Assembly (NCBI GenBank): GCA_036435485.1
Contig: CM071599.1
Coordinates: 210,155,178 to 210,219,177 of the forward strand
Source: Saposhnikovia divaricata
Lineage: Eukaryota; Streptophyta; Magnoliopsida; Apiales; Apiaceae
DNA length: 64,000 nt
Direction: 5' to 3'
A model generated the notes under the pieces. That model did not search any database and was not told the origin of the DNA. It saw nothing but the letters and a program-made list of their open reading frames with translations. Of this stretch, positions 1-11,292 are shown piece after piece. The position numbers and the translations under genes are program-made. Position 1 is the first letter of the stretch. Each line of letters starts with the position of its first letter.

Positions 1-1000
1 GACAAGAGATATTTGACCCAAGGATTATGGATATTCAAGCACTTCAACCCAACAACAAGCAAATATATCCAACTCTACCTAACCAAGATAATTGGTGAAT
101 AACACAATCACTTATTTCTCTTCTATTATAAACACTAATTTAGTGAAGCACATAAATTAGTTCTCTTGATACTAGCAACCAATAGTGAAGCACTACCAAT
201 TTAACCAAATCAAGGAATCAATCAAAGAGAGGCTAGGACAAACCCAAGGATGAGGAGCTCAACCTAGGTATTTGCAATTGAATTTTGAGAATTTAGGTAC
301 ACTAAACTTGTGCTACTATAATGAATGTACTAACAATTACGGATTAGCACAAACAATTAGCAATTGATATTACAAGAATAACAAATTGAAGCAACTTACA
401 ATTCTCCAAGCAAAATCATAAACAATACAACTCAAGAATTCAAGATAGAGTGAAATAGATCTTACTTAAATTGAAGTGGGTTTAGTACAAGAGATCCTCC
501 TTGAGCCAAATATATGAAGTTAGTTACTCATAATCAATGCTAGATTATGAGTAATTGATGTATCTCTCTCTACTCTACTAACCCTAGTTTATGTTCTTTT
601 AGAGGCCAAGAAAAATGAGATGTTAGAAGTGATATTAGGTTAAGTTAGATGTGCTCATTTAATACTCAGCAGCTCCGTACGGCCTGCTGTACGGCCGTAC
701 AGCTGCCCGTACGAAAATTCTGCTCCTTTGAACGGCCTGTTGAACGGCCGTACAGCTGCCCGTACGAGATAAACTCTTCAATATAATGCATTAAACACCT
801 CCCGGCATCACGAGCTTGCATCTTCTAACTTCCCTCTTGAATAATCTTCGCTTTCAAGCCCAAAATAATCCATCTTTTCAACAATTAAGCACGAGGCACT
901 GAAAGATGAAAAACATAACAAATATTAATAAAACAACATTCGGAACTAACAAAAATGCAGAAGAATAAAAGACAAAACGTGTATAAAATACACGTTATCA
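1..1000 (-). repeat. 3' LTR of the LARD (truncated by window edge)
   Basis: It matches 5964-6963 and ends in CACGTTATCA on the plus strand, so it begins TGATAACGTG on the coding strand. About 233 bp of its far end lies outside the window. It contains a GC-rich CGTACGG/CCGTACG palindrome cluster near 675-770. Confidence 0.9.
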
Positions 1001-1016
1001 AATCTTCCCCCACTTA
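1001..1016 (-). other. Polypurine tract of the LARD
   Basis: On the minus strand, AGTGGGGGAAGATT lies directly before the LTR start TGATAACG. This is the expected place and composition for the plus-strand primer of an LTR retrotransposon. Confidence 0.8.
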
Positions 1017-4000
1017 AACTTTGCTAGTCCCGAGCAAACTAAAATTAACATAACCATATACTCCTAACTAGTACCATTTCCGTAGGTGATCACGGTTGCA
1101 TTTGGCATATGCAACAAGCCCTTGGAACCCCTAGGTAGCCCTAGTGGACGAGTGAGGTCTCGTGAGGGTTTATAGATGATGTACCCACAAAATCACAAAA
1201 ACCACTAATAAACAAGAAACTAACAATACCTACTAATTAAACTAACTACTACACTCACATGTCCGAATCGTCTACTTGTAACTAAAATCAAACATATAGA
1301 GCTATTCACCTTGTCATCCACTAAAACGAGCTAACAACCAATTCAAGAATCAAGATAACACACCTCGTGCAAGATGTAACCAAGACATTAAAGATAGAAT
1401 GAATGCACTTCAATCGTGAACACTAGACAAGATGATCACAAAGCATACATGGCCTCGCATTAAGAAGATGAAATTGTATGGTGAAAAATCTCACATCTCT
1501 CATTTATGTATCACACAAGTATGGGCTAGAGATTTCACTCAACTCCAAGTCTAAATGCATGCGCTCTACTTGACCTTGCATGTTCACCTAAATTCCGGAT
1601 TGCACCAAAAACAAGGAATTCATAAAATGGGTTGTAATGAGGCTTGGGTGAAGGTGTGAAAATTTAAGTTCAAGGAAGGTGTAAAAGTCTTGCTAGTTGA
1701 GTCAAATGACGCTTGCTCGCTTCATCCACCAAATTCTCAAACTAAAGAATGTCTTCACTCATTTACAATTACAAAACACAACCACATTTACCAAAAAAAT
1801 TGAAACAAAATAAAGTACAAAGATTTATTGTTTTTTTTTTCTTTTTTTTTTACATCCCCTTTATTATTTTTTTTAGCAAAGGGAATGCATAACATAAAAA
1901 AAAAATACTACAAAGAACTTTGAACCACATTAAGATATACACATCAAACTAGTTCCCACTTACAATAAATAGAATTCTTCTTCTTCACAACTTCTCCAAA
2001 TTCTTATGCTCAACAATCAATTATTTCCAAAACTCAACTAGCTCAACTAGGTCAAGAGTGAAGTATTTGGCTATGACTCATGTATAAAAGGAGAAAGTGA
2101 CGAAGAAAAATATGGATATAAGCTTCAAAGGGGTAACTAGGGATTATTTTCATGGTTCACAAGCTAAAAAGGTCAAAAAAAGTTATCCTAAATAGAATTT
2201 CCTTATTATGGTGCATCCATGAATGAAGGTTTAATGCAAGCCCTAGAGCAACAAACATACATAAAGATGGAGAAACACACAAGCAAAAAGAATCATCGTT
2301 CAAGGCCTCACAAGGTTTAAGTTGTAATAACATCTTCTCGATTTGATTCCATGCATCCTAAGAGATAACCGTCATGTCTACGATTTAATTACAAACAATC
2401 TAGACTTTTCATGTCATTTTAAGCGTGTATGTGTGTGTGCAAAAAGGTGCATCAAACTTATAGATTCACATCAAATTGGTAATGCTAGGCACGAAATAGG
2501 AGAAAACAAGGCTACAAGCTCACAATGTCTTAAATTTTATAAACAAGTAAACACACTCATGACTAAACTTATTTCCCAAATGCAAACAAAACGGACATCA
2601 AAATCAACAATCCAAAATAAACAATCCTAAATAAACAATCCTTAATAAACAATCCTTCACCCACTTAAAACATGGCATGTCCTCATGCATGACAATAAAA
2701 ACGAAGTAGAGATATGAGTGAAAGAGAACTCCCCTGAAAATAAATAACAAGAACCGGGAGCAAAGCCAATCATACTTGTCAGAATCCAACTTCGAAATTG
2801 CACGCCAAGAATTGAATTAATGCCACGAACAATCAACCCACAAAAATAACCAACAAGCGAAATCCACACCTACAAAGCCACTTCAACACTTATTAAGGAT
2901 ATATAAATAATAAAAATATTTGTTTTTATTTTTGTTTTTTTTAAATAAAATAAAATAAAATAACAAACCAATTAATAAAAAAAATATAAATAAAAATCAA
3001 ATCAAATTTAAAACTGAAATAATAATAAAAGCAAAAATCAAATTTAAAACTAAAATAAAATAAAATAAAATAAAATAACCAAGTAATTAATAATAAAATA
3101 AAAAATCAAATTTTAAAACTAAAATAATAATAAAATCAAAAATCAAATTTAAAACTAAAATAAAATAATTACTTAGTTTTAGAAAATTAAAAACTAAAAT
3201 CAAAATTAAAAAGAATTAAATTTTGTTTTTTTTGGCTTTTTAAAAAAAATAAAAATTAAATTAAATTAAAAATAAAATGAAATGAAATAAAAATAAAATA
3301 ATTAAAAAAAATACAATAATAATAATAATAATAATTAACTAACAAATTAATAATAAATCAAAATCAAATTTTAAAACTAAAATAAAATAAAATAAAATAA
3401 CTAAGTATTTAATAATAAAATCAAAAAGCTTAGCAAAAAAAAATTAATAATAATAAAATCAAAAATAAAGTTTTAAAATGAATTAAAATTAAAAATCAAA
3501 TTTAAAACTAAAATAAAAAATAAAAAATCAAATTTGAAACTAAAATAAAATAAAATAAAATAATTAAGTTATTAATACTAAAATGAAATTTTAAAATAAA
3601 AATCAAATTAATAATAAAATAAAATAAATTCTTGATTTTATATTAATTATCTAGTAAAAAAAAAATTTTAAACTGAAAATCAAAATGAAAAATAAAATAA
3701 AATAAAATAAATAGATAAAAAGAGAAATAAAATAAACTAAATCAAAAGAAAATAAAATCAAAAAAAAACAAAACAAAAAAAACAAAACATAAAAGGGGAT
3801 GGGGTCGTGGCTAAGGGGGGGGGCTGATGGTTACGGGATGTGAGAAGGGAAAAGAAGTGGGGACGGGTAAATGGAATGGTGGTGTCTTGGCGAGAAATGA
3901 GTTGGATTGTTTTGTTCTGTTTTTGAAAGAGTTGTACAGCCAGTGCATCAAGTGGGTGTGTTTTTTAGGAGCCCCTTATTTTACACTACAACTCTGGCAG

Positions 4001-4552
4001 AAGCTGAACAAAATTGTAAGGGCTGCTGCACGGCTTGGTGTACGGTTTGCATCCCGTACGACAGCCCGTGCAGCCCCAAAATTTTACAAAAATTATTATT
4101 TTTTTTCCAGAAAATTCCCACAAATCCTTGAATGCTTTAATAAAATACTAATTCCTGAAAACATGAAACAAAAACATCAAGGCACGAGTGGAACAAATCT
4201 AAAAAAAAAATATAAAAACTATAATTAACGATACTAAATATTATTGAGCGGGGCGTTATTATTACAATTTTTTTTTTGAAAATCTATTATAAAATTCATT
4301 AATCACACCACAAAAATACATATATTTTTTTTTTGGTTATTTTCTTAGAATTAAAATAGATGAAAACTGGAATCCCCACTCACTAATATTTAGATCAATC
4401 CTCAAATCGACAATATGAATAACACCCTACATAAATGCAAGAAATCTAACACACGCATAAAAAATATATAAATACATACGTACCTTGGGTTGCCTCCCAA
4501 AAAGCGCTTTGTTTATTGTCGTTGGCTCGACTTATTTATACAAGTGTTATAA
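1017..4552 (-). other. Non-coding internal region of the LARD
   Basis: No credible coding sequence is seen over this 3.5 kb. The part at 2900-3790 is extremely A-rich on the plus strand, made of degenerate AAAATAAAATAAAAT and AAATCAAATTTAAAACT units. It is followed by a short G-rich stretch near 3800-4080 that repeats the CGTACG/GTACGG motifs of the LTR. The plus-strand ORF at 3827-4228 has no recognisable domain and opposes the element's sense. Confidence 0.6.
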
Positions 4553-5566
4553 CTAATGAGGTGAAAAAGCAAATAAATGCACATACCTACGAATCAATAA
4601 TAAGAACAAGGTGTGCAAATATACCTTTGATCCATAAAAATATAAAAATATTTTTATGATCTTCACATCTTCAAGAGACTTTGAAAAAGAAAAGTAGTTA
4701 GAAAAATTGTCAGAATAATCATTATAACTATGACTCAAAAATTGTTCCCAAATTGGATCCTTATATACCCAAGCAAAAATTTCAACCTCATCAATCTTAA
4801 GCTCAAATTCCTTCTCAATTTTAATTGGACATTCATCAATTTTTAGCTCATCTACCAATTCATTAAGCTCAAAGGAATTTTCTAAATTTGGTAGATCCTC
4901 AACTACATCCAATTTATCATTGCCAAGCCTAGGGCAATCGTCAACTAAACAAGCAAATTCATCATGCACAACATTTTCATCCATTACAAAACAAGAATCA
5001 TGATTAGTAGAAGAATTGACCTCCTCTAATCGACTCACGGATTCGGCTAGTTGACTCATTTGCTCTTCCAAGTTGGATAAGCTTTGAGAAGTGTTCTTTA
5101 CCATTTGAGAAGTGATCTTTTCCAAGTTGGATATACTTTGAAATGTGGTGTTTTGAAATTGGAGGTTGTTTGCCGCCATTTGCTTCATCATTTCTTCAAG
5201 TGATGACAATGTAGATGAAGAAGACTCTTGATGGTCTTGGGAATTATATTGCGGATCATAGCATCGATTTTTAAAAGCAAGTTGGAGGTTGTTTGCCGCC
5301 ATTTGGTTTATCATCTCCTCTAATGATGATAAGGAAGATGAAGAAGACCCTTGATGGTCTTGGGAATTATAATGCGGATCATAACATTGATTTTCAGAAG
5401 CATATGAATAATCGATGCTAGGAGGGTAAGGAGCATAGCATGAGTTTGTAGAATATAAAGAATTCACCTGATACGCATTAAAATTCTGAAAAGAATTAAA
5501 ATCTTGATATCGTTCTTGATCATAGGTGAAATCTTGAGCATTATTCCAACCACAATAATTATCCAT
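4553..5566 (-). CDS. Gag-like protein of the LARD
   Basis: This 337-residue ORF starts about 150 bp downstream of the primer binding site, where gag normally lies. The N-terminus is rich in Asn, Tyr, Gln and Phe. Two tandem copies of a roughly 45-residue unit follow (YDP.YNSQDHQ, then SSLEEM..QMAANNLQ), then repeated S.SNLE..SQ heptad-like segments ending QLAESVSRLEE, probably coiled coil. The pattern of NLQ..QSISNLE..QM.QLA repeats resembles the C-terminal part of plant Ty3/gypsy (Athila/Tat-type) gag proteins. No zinc knuckle and no protease are present. The acidic middle (DEFACLVDD, ELKIDE) and hydrophobic tail are not recognised. Gag-like is an inference from position and repeat style. 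Confidence 0.6.
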   Translation of the reverse strand: MDNYCGWNNAQDFTYDQERYQDFNSFQNFNAYQVNSLYSTNSCYAPYPPSIDYSYASENQCYDPHYNSQDHQGSSSSSLSSLEEMINQMAANNLQLAFKNRCYDPQYNSQDHQESSSSTLSSLEEMMKQMAANNLQFQNTTFQSISNLEKITSQMVKNTSQSLSNLEEQMSQLAESVSRLEEVNSSTNHDSCFVMDENVVHDEFACLVDDCPRLGNDKLDVVEDLPNLENSFELNELVDELKIDECPIKIEKEFELKIDEVEIFAWVYKDPIWEQFLSHSYNDYSDNFSNYFSFSKSLEDVKIIKIFLYFYGSKVYLHTLFLLLIRRYVHLFAFSPH

Positions 5567-5712
5567 CGTCTCCTGAAAGAGTTAGTTCATGTCTATATAC
5601 AATAAACATGAAGACACACCAATAACAAAAAACAAAGAAAGAAAAAAAACTATATACAAAGATAAAATCTAAACTATAAGAAACAATTAACTCAAAATTA
5701 ATATTGTTGCCT

Positions 5713-5730
5713 TCCCCGGCAGCGGCGCCA
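5713..5730 (-). other. Primer binding site (tRNA-Asp type)
   Basis: The minus strand reads TGGCGCCGCTGCCGGGGA right after the 5' LTR. Plant tRNA-Asp primer sites read TGGCGCCGTTGCCGGGGA, so there is one mismatch. This primer is typical of plant Ty3/gypsy Athila/Tat-type elements and sets the orientation as minus. Confidence 0.85.
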
Positions 5731-6963
5731 ATTTTAAGGTAGTGTTTTTCTTAAGTTCGTTCACAGGGAAGGACTCTCAATATCGATTTCGAGTATATTA
5801 TCTCTTACAATCTAGAATTGTAGAAAATGGGGGGTTTTGATTTGGTTGTGGTGTTTTATCAAACACCTTGAACACAAGAAATAAATTGCTATAAAAATAC
5901 AACTAAATGAATGGCAATCACCCAATTTTTACCAACACAACAACACAATGATTAAATTAGCAAGACAAGAGATATTTGACCCAAGGATTATGGATATTCA
6001 AGCACTTCAACCCAACAACAAGCAAATATATCCAACTCTACCTAACCAAGATAATTGGTGAAGAACACAATCACTTATTTCTCTTCTATTATAAACACTA
6101 ATTTAGTGAAGCACATAAATTAGTTCTCTTGATACTAGCAACCAATAGTGAAGCACTACCAATTTAACCAAATCAAGGAATCAATCAAAGAGAGGCTAGG
6201 ACAAACCCAAGGATGAGGAGCTCAACCTAGGTATTTGCAATTGAATTTTGAGAATTTAGGTACACTAAACTTGTGCTACTATAATGAATGTATTAACAAT
6301 TACGGATTAGCACAAACAATTAGCAATTGATATTACAAGAATAACAAATTGAAGCAACTTACAATTCTCCAAGCAAAATCATAAACAATACAACTCAAGA
6401 ATTTAAGATAGAGTGAAATAGATCTTAATTAAATTGAAGTGGGTTTAGTACAAGAGATCCTCCTTGAGCCAAATATATGAAGTTAGTTACTCATAATCAA
6501 TGCTAGATTATGAGTAATTGATGTATCTCTCTCTACTCTACTAACCCTAGTTTATGTTCTTTTAGAGGCCAAGAAAAATGAGATGTTAGAAGTGATATTA
6601 GGTTAAGTTAGATGTGCTCATTTAATACTCAGCAGCTCCGTACGGCCTGCTGTACGGCCGTACAGCTGCCCGTACGAAAATTCTGCTCCTTTGAACGGCC
6701 TGTTGAACGGCCGTACAGCTGCCCGTACGAGATAAACTCTTCAATATAATGCATTAAACACCTCCCGGCATCACGAGCTTGCATCTTCTAACTTCCCTCT
6801 TGAATAATCTTCGCTTTCAAGCCCAAAATAATCCATCTTTTCAACAATTAAGCACGAGGCACTGAAAGATGAAAAACATAACAAATATTAATAAAACAAC
6901 ATTCGGAACTAACAAAAATGCAGAAGAATAAAAGACAAAACGTGTATAAAATACACGTTATCA
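5731..6963 (-). repeat. 5' LTR of the LARD
   Basis: This complete LTR of 1,233 bp begins TGATAACGTG on the minus strand and ends next to the primer site. Its TGA start codes the stop codon that now ends the interrupted ORF at 6961-7944. The base run GCAAG at 6964-6968 would be the right-hand target-site copy. Confidence 0.85.
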
Positions 6964-7944
6964 GCAAGCTAGAGAGGTGGACTGAGTTTCATCAAAAGAA
7001 GGTCGATCAATAGGGGACTCGGGGCTTGAGGTCTCAGAAGGGGATGACTCAAAGACAAGTTTATTAACCTCATTAATCAAAATGTGATTCAGAGATAAGA
7101 TACGAGAATCAAACATGTCAGACAAGTATTCAACATCATCAGAGTCAGAAATTAATTTAAAGGAGTTGAAAACTTTAGTTAAAAGACCGGGATAGGGAAG
7201 ATTCATAGATTCATGAGAAGCACAGTGATGCATGTTACGAATCAACAACGAAGCAACATTAAAAGGAGTCTTTTTAACGAAAAGTGACAATAAAATAGAG
7301 TCTTGAAAAGTCACTCTGTCACGCCGACTCTTGCAAGGCAACAAATTTGTATGAAAAAGACGGAATAGCAAAAGACAAGTGGGGGAGAGAATGGATACCG
7401 ACAGTTTGGAGGATGACTGAACTGCCACAGAGCCTGAAATCGTACGTAGTTGTTCATCGTAGTCGAGATCTTCAAAATCCGTGAATGGCTGATGTGATGT
7501 AAACGGGCAGAGTCCAGTAGCGCCGATACCCAATATTGAACCCAACCAATCTGTAGTGAGCACGATCGGGATGTTCTTCACTTTGGAATAGAGCATATCA
7601 CTTTGCACCAAGGTGAGATTGGAATAGAATTCCTTGACCAAAGATGGATAAAATTCGATTGAAGGAGATAGGAGTGAAGAACACTGAACCGAATCAAATA
7701 GGTCAGAGATGCCAACTCGATTGAGTAAATCTAAATCAACAATACGTTCTTTCAAAATGGGTGTGTCTCTGGATTTAGAACCACTAAAAGGCGAAGGGCC
7801 AGGGGTTTTCAAGCTTGGTTCAGGGATAGAAAGTTCTGAACCAGATTGTTTTTCATTTGTAGGAGCGGTTTTTTGTTTCTTGGAGGATTCAGCCTTCAAA
7901 GAGTTCTTGGTCGATCGTTTGTTTGTGGGTTTGGATTTCGCCAT
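6961..7944 (-). pseudogene. Extra (env-position) ORF of copia 1, putative plant transposon protein-like, truncated
   Basis: This ORF of 327 codons lies downstream of pol on the same strand, where Sireviruses carry an envelope-like ORF. The N-terminus is Lys/Ser/Thr/Pro-rich and looks disordered and possibly nuclear-targeted (MAKSKPTNKRSTKNS). From about residue 85 to 260 the pattern SIEFYPSLVKEFYSNL followed by KVKNIPIVL and WLGSILGI resembles the 'putative plant transposon protein' domain found in many plant retroelement ORFs. The last codons run into the LARD: the stop is the TGA that begins its LTR, so the true C-terminus is lost. No signal peptide or clear membrane helix is seen, so an envelope function is not supported. 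The domain assignment is from memory of the family pattern. Confidence 0.6.
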
Positions 7945-8084
7945 TGAAGAGAGAGAAAGGATGGAGAGAAAGGATAGAGAGAGAAAGGAGAGAGAATCGA
8001 GGAGGCAAAAGAAAAAATAGAATAGAGAAATAGAAAGAAGAAAGAAAGTGGGAGGGAAGTGAAAGATCGTGCCCCTAAAAACAT

Positions 8085-8367
8085 GTGTCAGGCATGCAGA
8101 CAGTCAAATACATTGATACACGGTATCAAGTGATAATGAGTCAAGAGACAAGTATCAATGCACGATTGAGTATAGAAAGCTAATCAATTTATCAATTAAA
8201 CTAGAATTTTGTACCTGGACAAAGAAATCATTAGTTTATCGAGATGTCACGCATGCAACCAACATTGCTTAACTGACACTTCAATAATAACAATTAAATC
8301 ACAATCGTATAATATTGAGAAGAAACATAAATAAACTCAAAACTTGAGAGAACATGAAGTGATTTAA
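8085..8367. other. Spacer between pol and the extra ORF of copia 1
   Basis: About 280 bp plus the leader of the extra ORF separates pol from it. A purine-rich (GA) stretch at 7950-8060 on the plus strand makes the leader of the extra ORF pyrimidine-rich. No other feature is seen. Confidence 0.5.
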
Positions 8368-11292
8368 TTAGAATGAGCACATACCAAGCTCTCTACGTAG
8401 CATACAAAACCTGTCTTCTGATAGAGGTTTAGTAAAAATATCAGCCTTTTGATTTTCAGTGGGAATAAAAATAAGTTCAATGTTACCTTTTGAAACATGA
8501 TCCCGAATAAAATGATGATGAACATCGATATGTTTGGTGCGAGAATGCAAGACTGGATTTTTGGAAATATTAATAGCCGATGTGTTATCACAGTAAATAG
8601 GAGTATGGGAGAATCTTATACCAAAATCCTTTACGGTTTGCTGCATCCACAAAATTTGGGCACAGCAGCTCCCGGCTGCGATATATTCCCCTTCAGCAGT
8701 TGACATGGCCACTGAAGTTTGTTTCTTACTGTGCCATGCCACTAGGCAATCCCCTAAAAATTCACAAGCTCCGCTAGTACTTTTACGATCAACCTGAGAT
8801 CCTGCGTAATCGGCATCTGAAAAACCAATTAAATTAAAAGACGGGGAACTGGGATAGAATAATCCCAAGTCGTCAGTTCCCTTTAAATATTTAAATATTC
8901 GCTTTACGGCATTTAAATGAGATTCTTTTGGCATTGCTTGAAAGCGGGCACACAAACATACACTAAACATGATATCGGGGCGAGAGGCTGTGAGATATAA
9001 CAAGGAACCAATCATACCTCTATATTTAGTAACATCAACTGATTTACCATTTTCATCCCTGGTGAGTTTAGTGGTAACACTCATGGGAGTAGATTTTGGA
9101 GTGACATGTTCCAAATCAAACCTTTTAAGTAAGTCTTTAATATACTTACTTTGGTGAATGAAAATACCTGCGTTAGATTGGTTAATTTGCAAGCCAAGAA
9201 AATATTGTAATTCACCCATAAAACTCATGTCAAATTCTTTATGCATACAATCAGAGAACCATTTGCATAAAGTTTCATCTGAGGCTCCGAACACAATATC
9301 ATCGACATATACTTGTATTATCAAGAAATCATTACGTTTATGAAAAATAAAAAGAGTAGGATTGAGTGTACCCCTAATGAAGCCAGAATCGACAAGGAAG
9401 GTACTGAGTCGATCATACCAACATCTGGGAGATTGTCGAAGGCCGTAGACAGATTTCTTGAGTTTGTAAACATAATTCGGATATTTTTCATGTATGAAAC
9501 CTGGGGGTTGCTTTACGAATACTTCTTCTTGCAGATAACCATTTAAGAAGGCGCTTTTGACGTCCATTTGATACAATTTAAAGTTCTTATAGACTGCAAA
9601 TGCCATTAGTATGCGTATGGCTTCCAATCGAGCTACTGGAGCATAAGTTTTGTCGTAATCGATGCCTTCTTGTTGATTATAACCTTGAGCCACGAGGCGA
9701 GCTTTATTTCGTATGATATTTCCATCTTCATCCTTCTTATTTTTGAAGACCCAACGAGTTCCAATAATGGTGGCATTTTCAGGAGGTGGAATAAGCTCCC
9801 AGACATCACACCGTTCGAACTGATTAAGTTCTTCTTGCATGGCTACTGACCACTGCTCATTTTCCACTGCCTCCTTAGCATTTTTAGGCTCGAATTCAGC
9901 TACAAATGCATAAAATGCACAAAAGTTTCGAACCTTGCTACGAGTGGTAATCCCTTGATTTAAATATGAGAGAAGATTATCTTGAGGATGATTCTGCACA
10001 GTTCTGACAGATTTGGGGAGAGGAATGGAGCTCATTTCTTCTACACTTGAGTCATTCAATTGACAGGGAACTGGATTTGGATTAGATGTAGAGGAAGGAT
10101 GATCTTGAGAAGATTTGTTTGCAGGCTCAGATGATGAAGAGTTGCTTGAAGCAGCACTAGCAGACGTAGATGATCCAGGAGTTAATTGGTGAGAGGTGGA
10201 AGTCTGCTGTGGTGTTTCTTGATCATTCTGCGAATGAGACAATTCCTGTTCCAAATGAGACTGTCTCATTTCTGAATGAGACTGACCCTTTCCAGAATGA
10301 GACTGACCCTTTTGAAGCTGGGAAGGATCATTAGCATATGCTTCCTCGTCTCTGGCTAGATCAAGATAAGACTCATTGAAAGAAACATTAATGGACTCTT
10401 CTACTTTAGTCTTATCAGGGTTGTAAACACGATACGCTTTACTAGTATGGGAGTATCCCAAAAATATTCCTTCAGTTGCACGAGGATCAAATTTGCCACG
10501 ATTTGGCTGGGAATCTAGAATAAAACATTTAGAACCAAAAACTCGAAAATAACTGATGTTAGGAGTTTTATTCTTAAGCAGTTCATAAGGGGTTTTCAGT
10601 AAGATAGGACGAATTAAAACTCTGTTAAGCACATAGCAAGAAGTATTTACCGCTTCTGCCCAGAATTTTCGAGGCAACTTACTTTCATGAAGCAAAGTAC
10701 GGGCAGTTTCTTGTAGAGTTCTATTCTTGCGTTCCACTACTCCGTTCTGTTGCGGAGTGCGAGGAGCAGAAAATTCATGTGTGATGCCCCTTGACTTGCA
10801 GTAGGTGACAAAATCTTTTTCAAACTCACCACCATGATCGCTTCTAATGGTTCTTAATTTCTTGGAATACTTAGTTTCAAGGTTGGCAATCAAATCTTGA
10901 AATTCGATAAAAGCTTCATCTTTAGAACTTAAAAATAGTACCCAAGTAAATCTAGAGAAATCATCAACTATAACAAAAGCATATTTCTTACCACCATGGC
11001 TAACATACCTTTCGGGTCCAAATAAATCAAGGTGCAGTAATTGTAAAGGATCAGTTGAAGACACTTGATTTTTGGCTTTAAATGAAGTCTTGACTTGCTT
11101 TCCTAGCTGGCATGCTGAGCAGGGTTCTGACTTTTTAAAATTAAGCTTAGGAAGACCTCTAACAAGTCCTTGGGAGGAAACTTTCTTTAAGAGATCCATA
11201 TGGACATGCCCTAGCCTCCTGTGCCACAGGTACTGTTGCTCTTGAACAGTTGCCAGACATATTTCCTCCTGCTGTTCATCAAAATCTAACAC
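8368..11292 (-). CDS. Pol (integrase, reverse transcriptase, RNase H) of copia 1
   Basis: This 974-codon open frame appears uninterrupted. It starts with the HHCC zinc domain (HRRLGHVHMD...CSACQLGK, residues 24-64). The integrase core follows, with acidic residues in LHLDLFGP (about 89), IRSDHGGEFE (about 152) and GVVERKN (about 187). After a low-complexity Ser/Gln linker (about 320-420) comes the copia RT (WVFKNKKDEDGNI, QMDVKSAFLNG, YVDDIVFG) and RNase H (FSDADYAGS, STAEGEYIAAG, YCDNTSAI), ending near KPLSEDRF. It would integrate and reverse-transcribe the element in virus-like particles. The first codons overlap the protease frame in a different phase, consistent with a one-base loss in a T run near 11297. 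The linker carries copies of a 21-bp repeat also present in the LTR. Confidence 0.93.
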   Translation of the reverse strand: MLDFDEQQEEICLATVQEQQYLWHRRLGHVHMDLLKKVSSQGLVRGLPKLNFKKSEPCSACQLGKQVKTSFKAKNQVSSTDPLQLLHLDLFGPERYVSHGGKKYAFVIVDDFSRFTWVLFLSSKDEAFIEFQDLIANLETKYSKKLRTIRSDHGGEFEKDFVTYCKSRGITHEFSAPRTPQQNGVVERKNRTLQETARTLLHESKLPRKFWAEAVNTSCYVLNRVLIRPILLKTPYELLKNKTPNISYFRVFGSKCFILDSQPNRGKFDPRATEGIFLGYSHTSKAYRVYNPDKTKVEESINVSFNESYLDLARDEEAYANDPSQLQKGQSHSGKGQSHSEMRQSHLEQELSHSQNDQETPQQTSTSHQLTPGSSTSASAASSNSSSSEPANKSSQDHPSSTSNPNPVPCQLNDSSVEEMSSIPLPKSVRTVQNHPQDNLLSYLNQGITTRSKVRNFCAFYAFVAEFEPKNAKEAVENEQWSVAMQEELNQFERCDVWELIPPPENATIIGTRWVFKNKKDEDGNIIRNKARLVAQGYNQQEGIDYDKTYAPVARLEAIRILMAFAVYKNFKLYQMDVKSAFLNGYLQEEVFVKQPPGFIHEKYPNYVYKLKKSVYGLRQSPRCWYDRLSTFLVDSGFIRGTLNPTLFIFHKRNDFLIIQVYVDDIVFGASDETLCKWFSDCMHKEFDMSFMGELQYFLGLQINQSNAGIFIHQSKYIKDLLKRFDLEHVTPKSTPMSVTTKLTRDENGKSVDVTKYRGMIGSLLYLTASRPDIMFSVCLCARFQAMPKESHLNAVKRIFKYLKGTDDLGLFYPSSPSFNLIGFSDADYAGSQVDRKSTSGACEFLGDCLVAWHSKKQTSVAMSTAEGEYIAAGSCCAQILWMQQTVKDFGIRFSHTPIYCDNTSAINISKNPVLHSRTKHIDVHHHFIRDHVSKGNIELIFIPTENQKADIFTKPLSEDRFCMLRRELGMCSF
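10230..10316 (-). repeat. 21-bp AATGAGACTG repeat inside pol linker
   Basis: At least four imperfect copies of (A)AATGAGACTG..C, spaced about 21 bp, encode the QSHSE/QSHLE/LSHSQ repeats of the linker. One copy contains the full palindrome GAGACTGTCTC that also forms the array in this element's LTR at 13490-13573. Confidence 0.8.

Larger units (their letters stand above)
1..6963 (-). mobile_element. Non-autonomous LTR retrotransposon (LARD/TR-GAG type)
   Basis: Two near-identical direct repeats bound this element. Positions 1-1000 match 5964-6963 with a constant offset of 5963 and no indels seen. Read on the minus strand it has a 5' LTR (5731-6963), a primer binding site, one gag-like ORF, a long non-coding internal part, a purine tract and a 3' LTR cut by the window edge. 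No protease, reverse transcriptase or integrase is present, so it would need enzymes in trans. By eye the LTRs differ at about four of 1,000 sites (near 100, 330, 441 and 465), so insertion is recent. It sits inside the downstream ORF of the copia element to the right. The left target-site copy is outside the window. Confidence 0.88.

Noticed and set aside
2343..2630. ORF of 95 codons in the LARD internal region
   Set aside because: No domain, opposite strand to the element, composition of non-coding AT-rich DNA.
3827..4228. Plus-strand ORF of 133 codons inside the LARD
   Set aside because: It opposes the element's sense, has no known domain and ends in Lys/Asn-rich low complexity; chance ORF.
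7709..8020. Plus-strand ORF opposite the env-position ORF
   Set aside because: Shadow of the minus-strand ORF; Arg/Glu repeats come from a GA-rich stretch.
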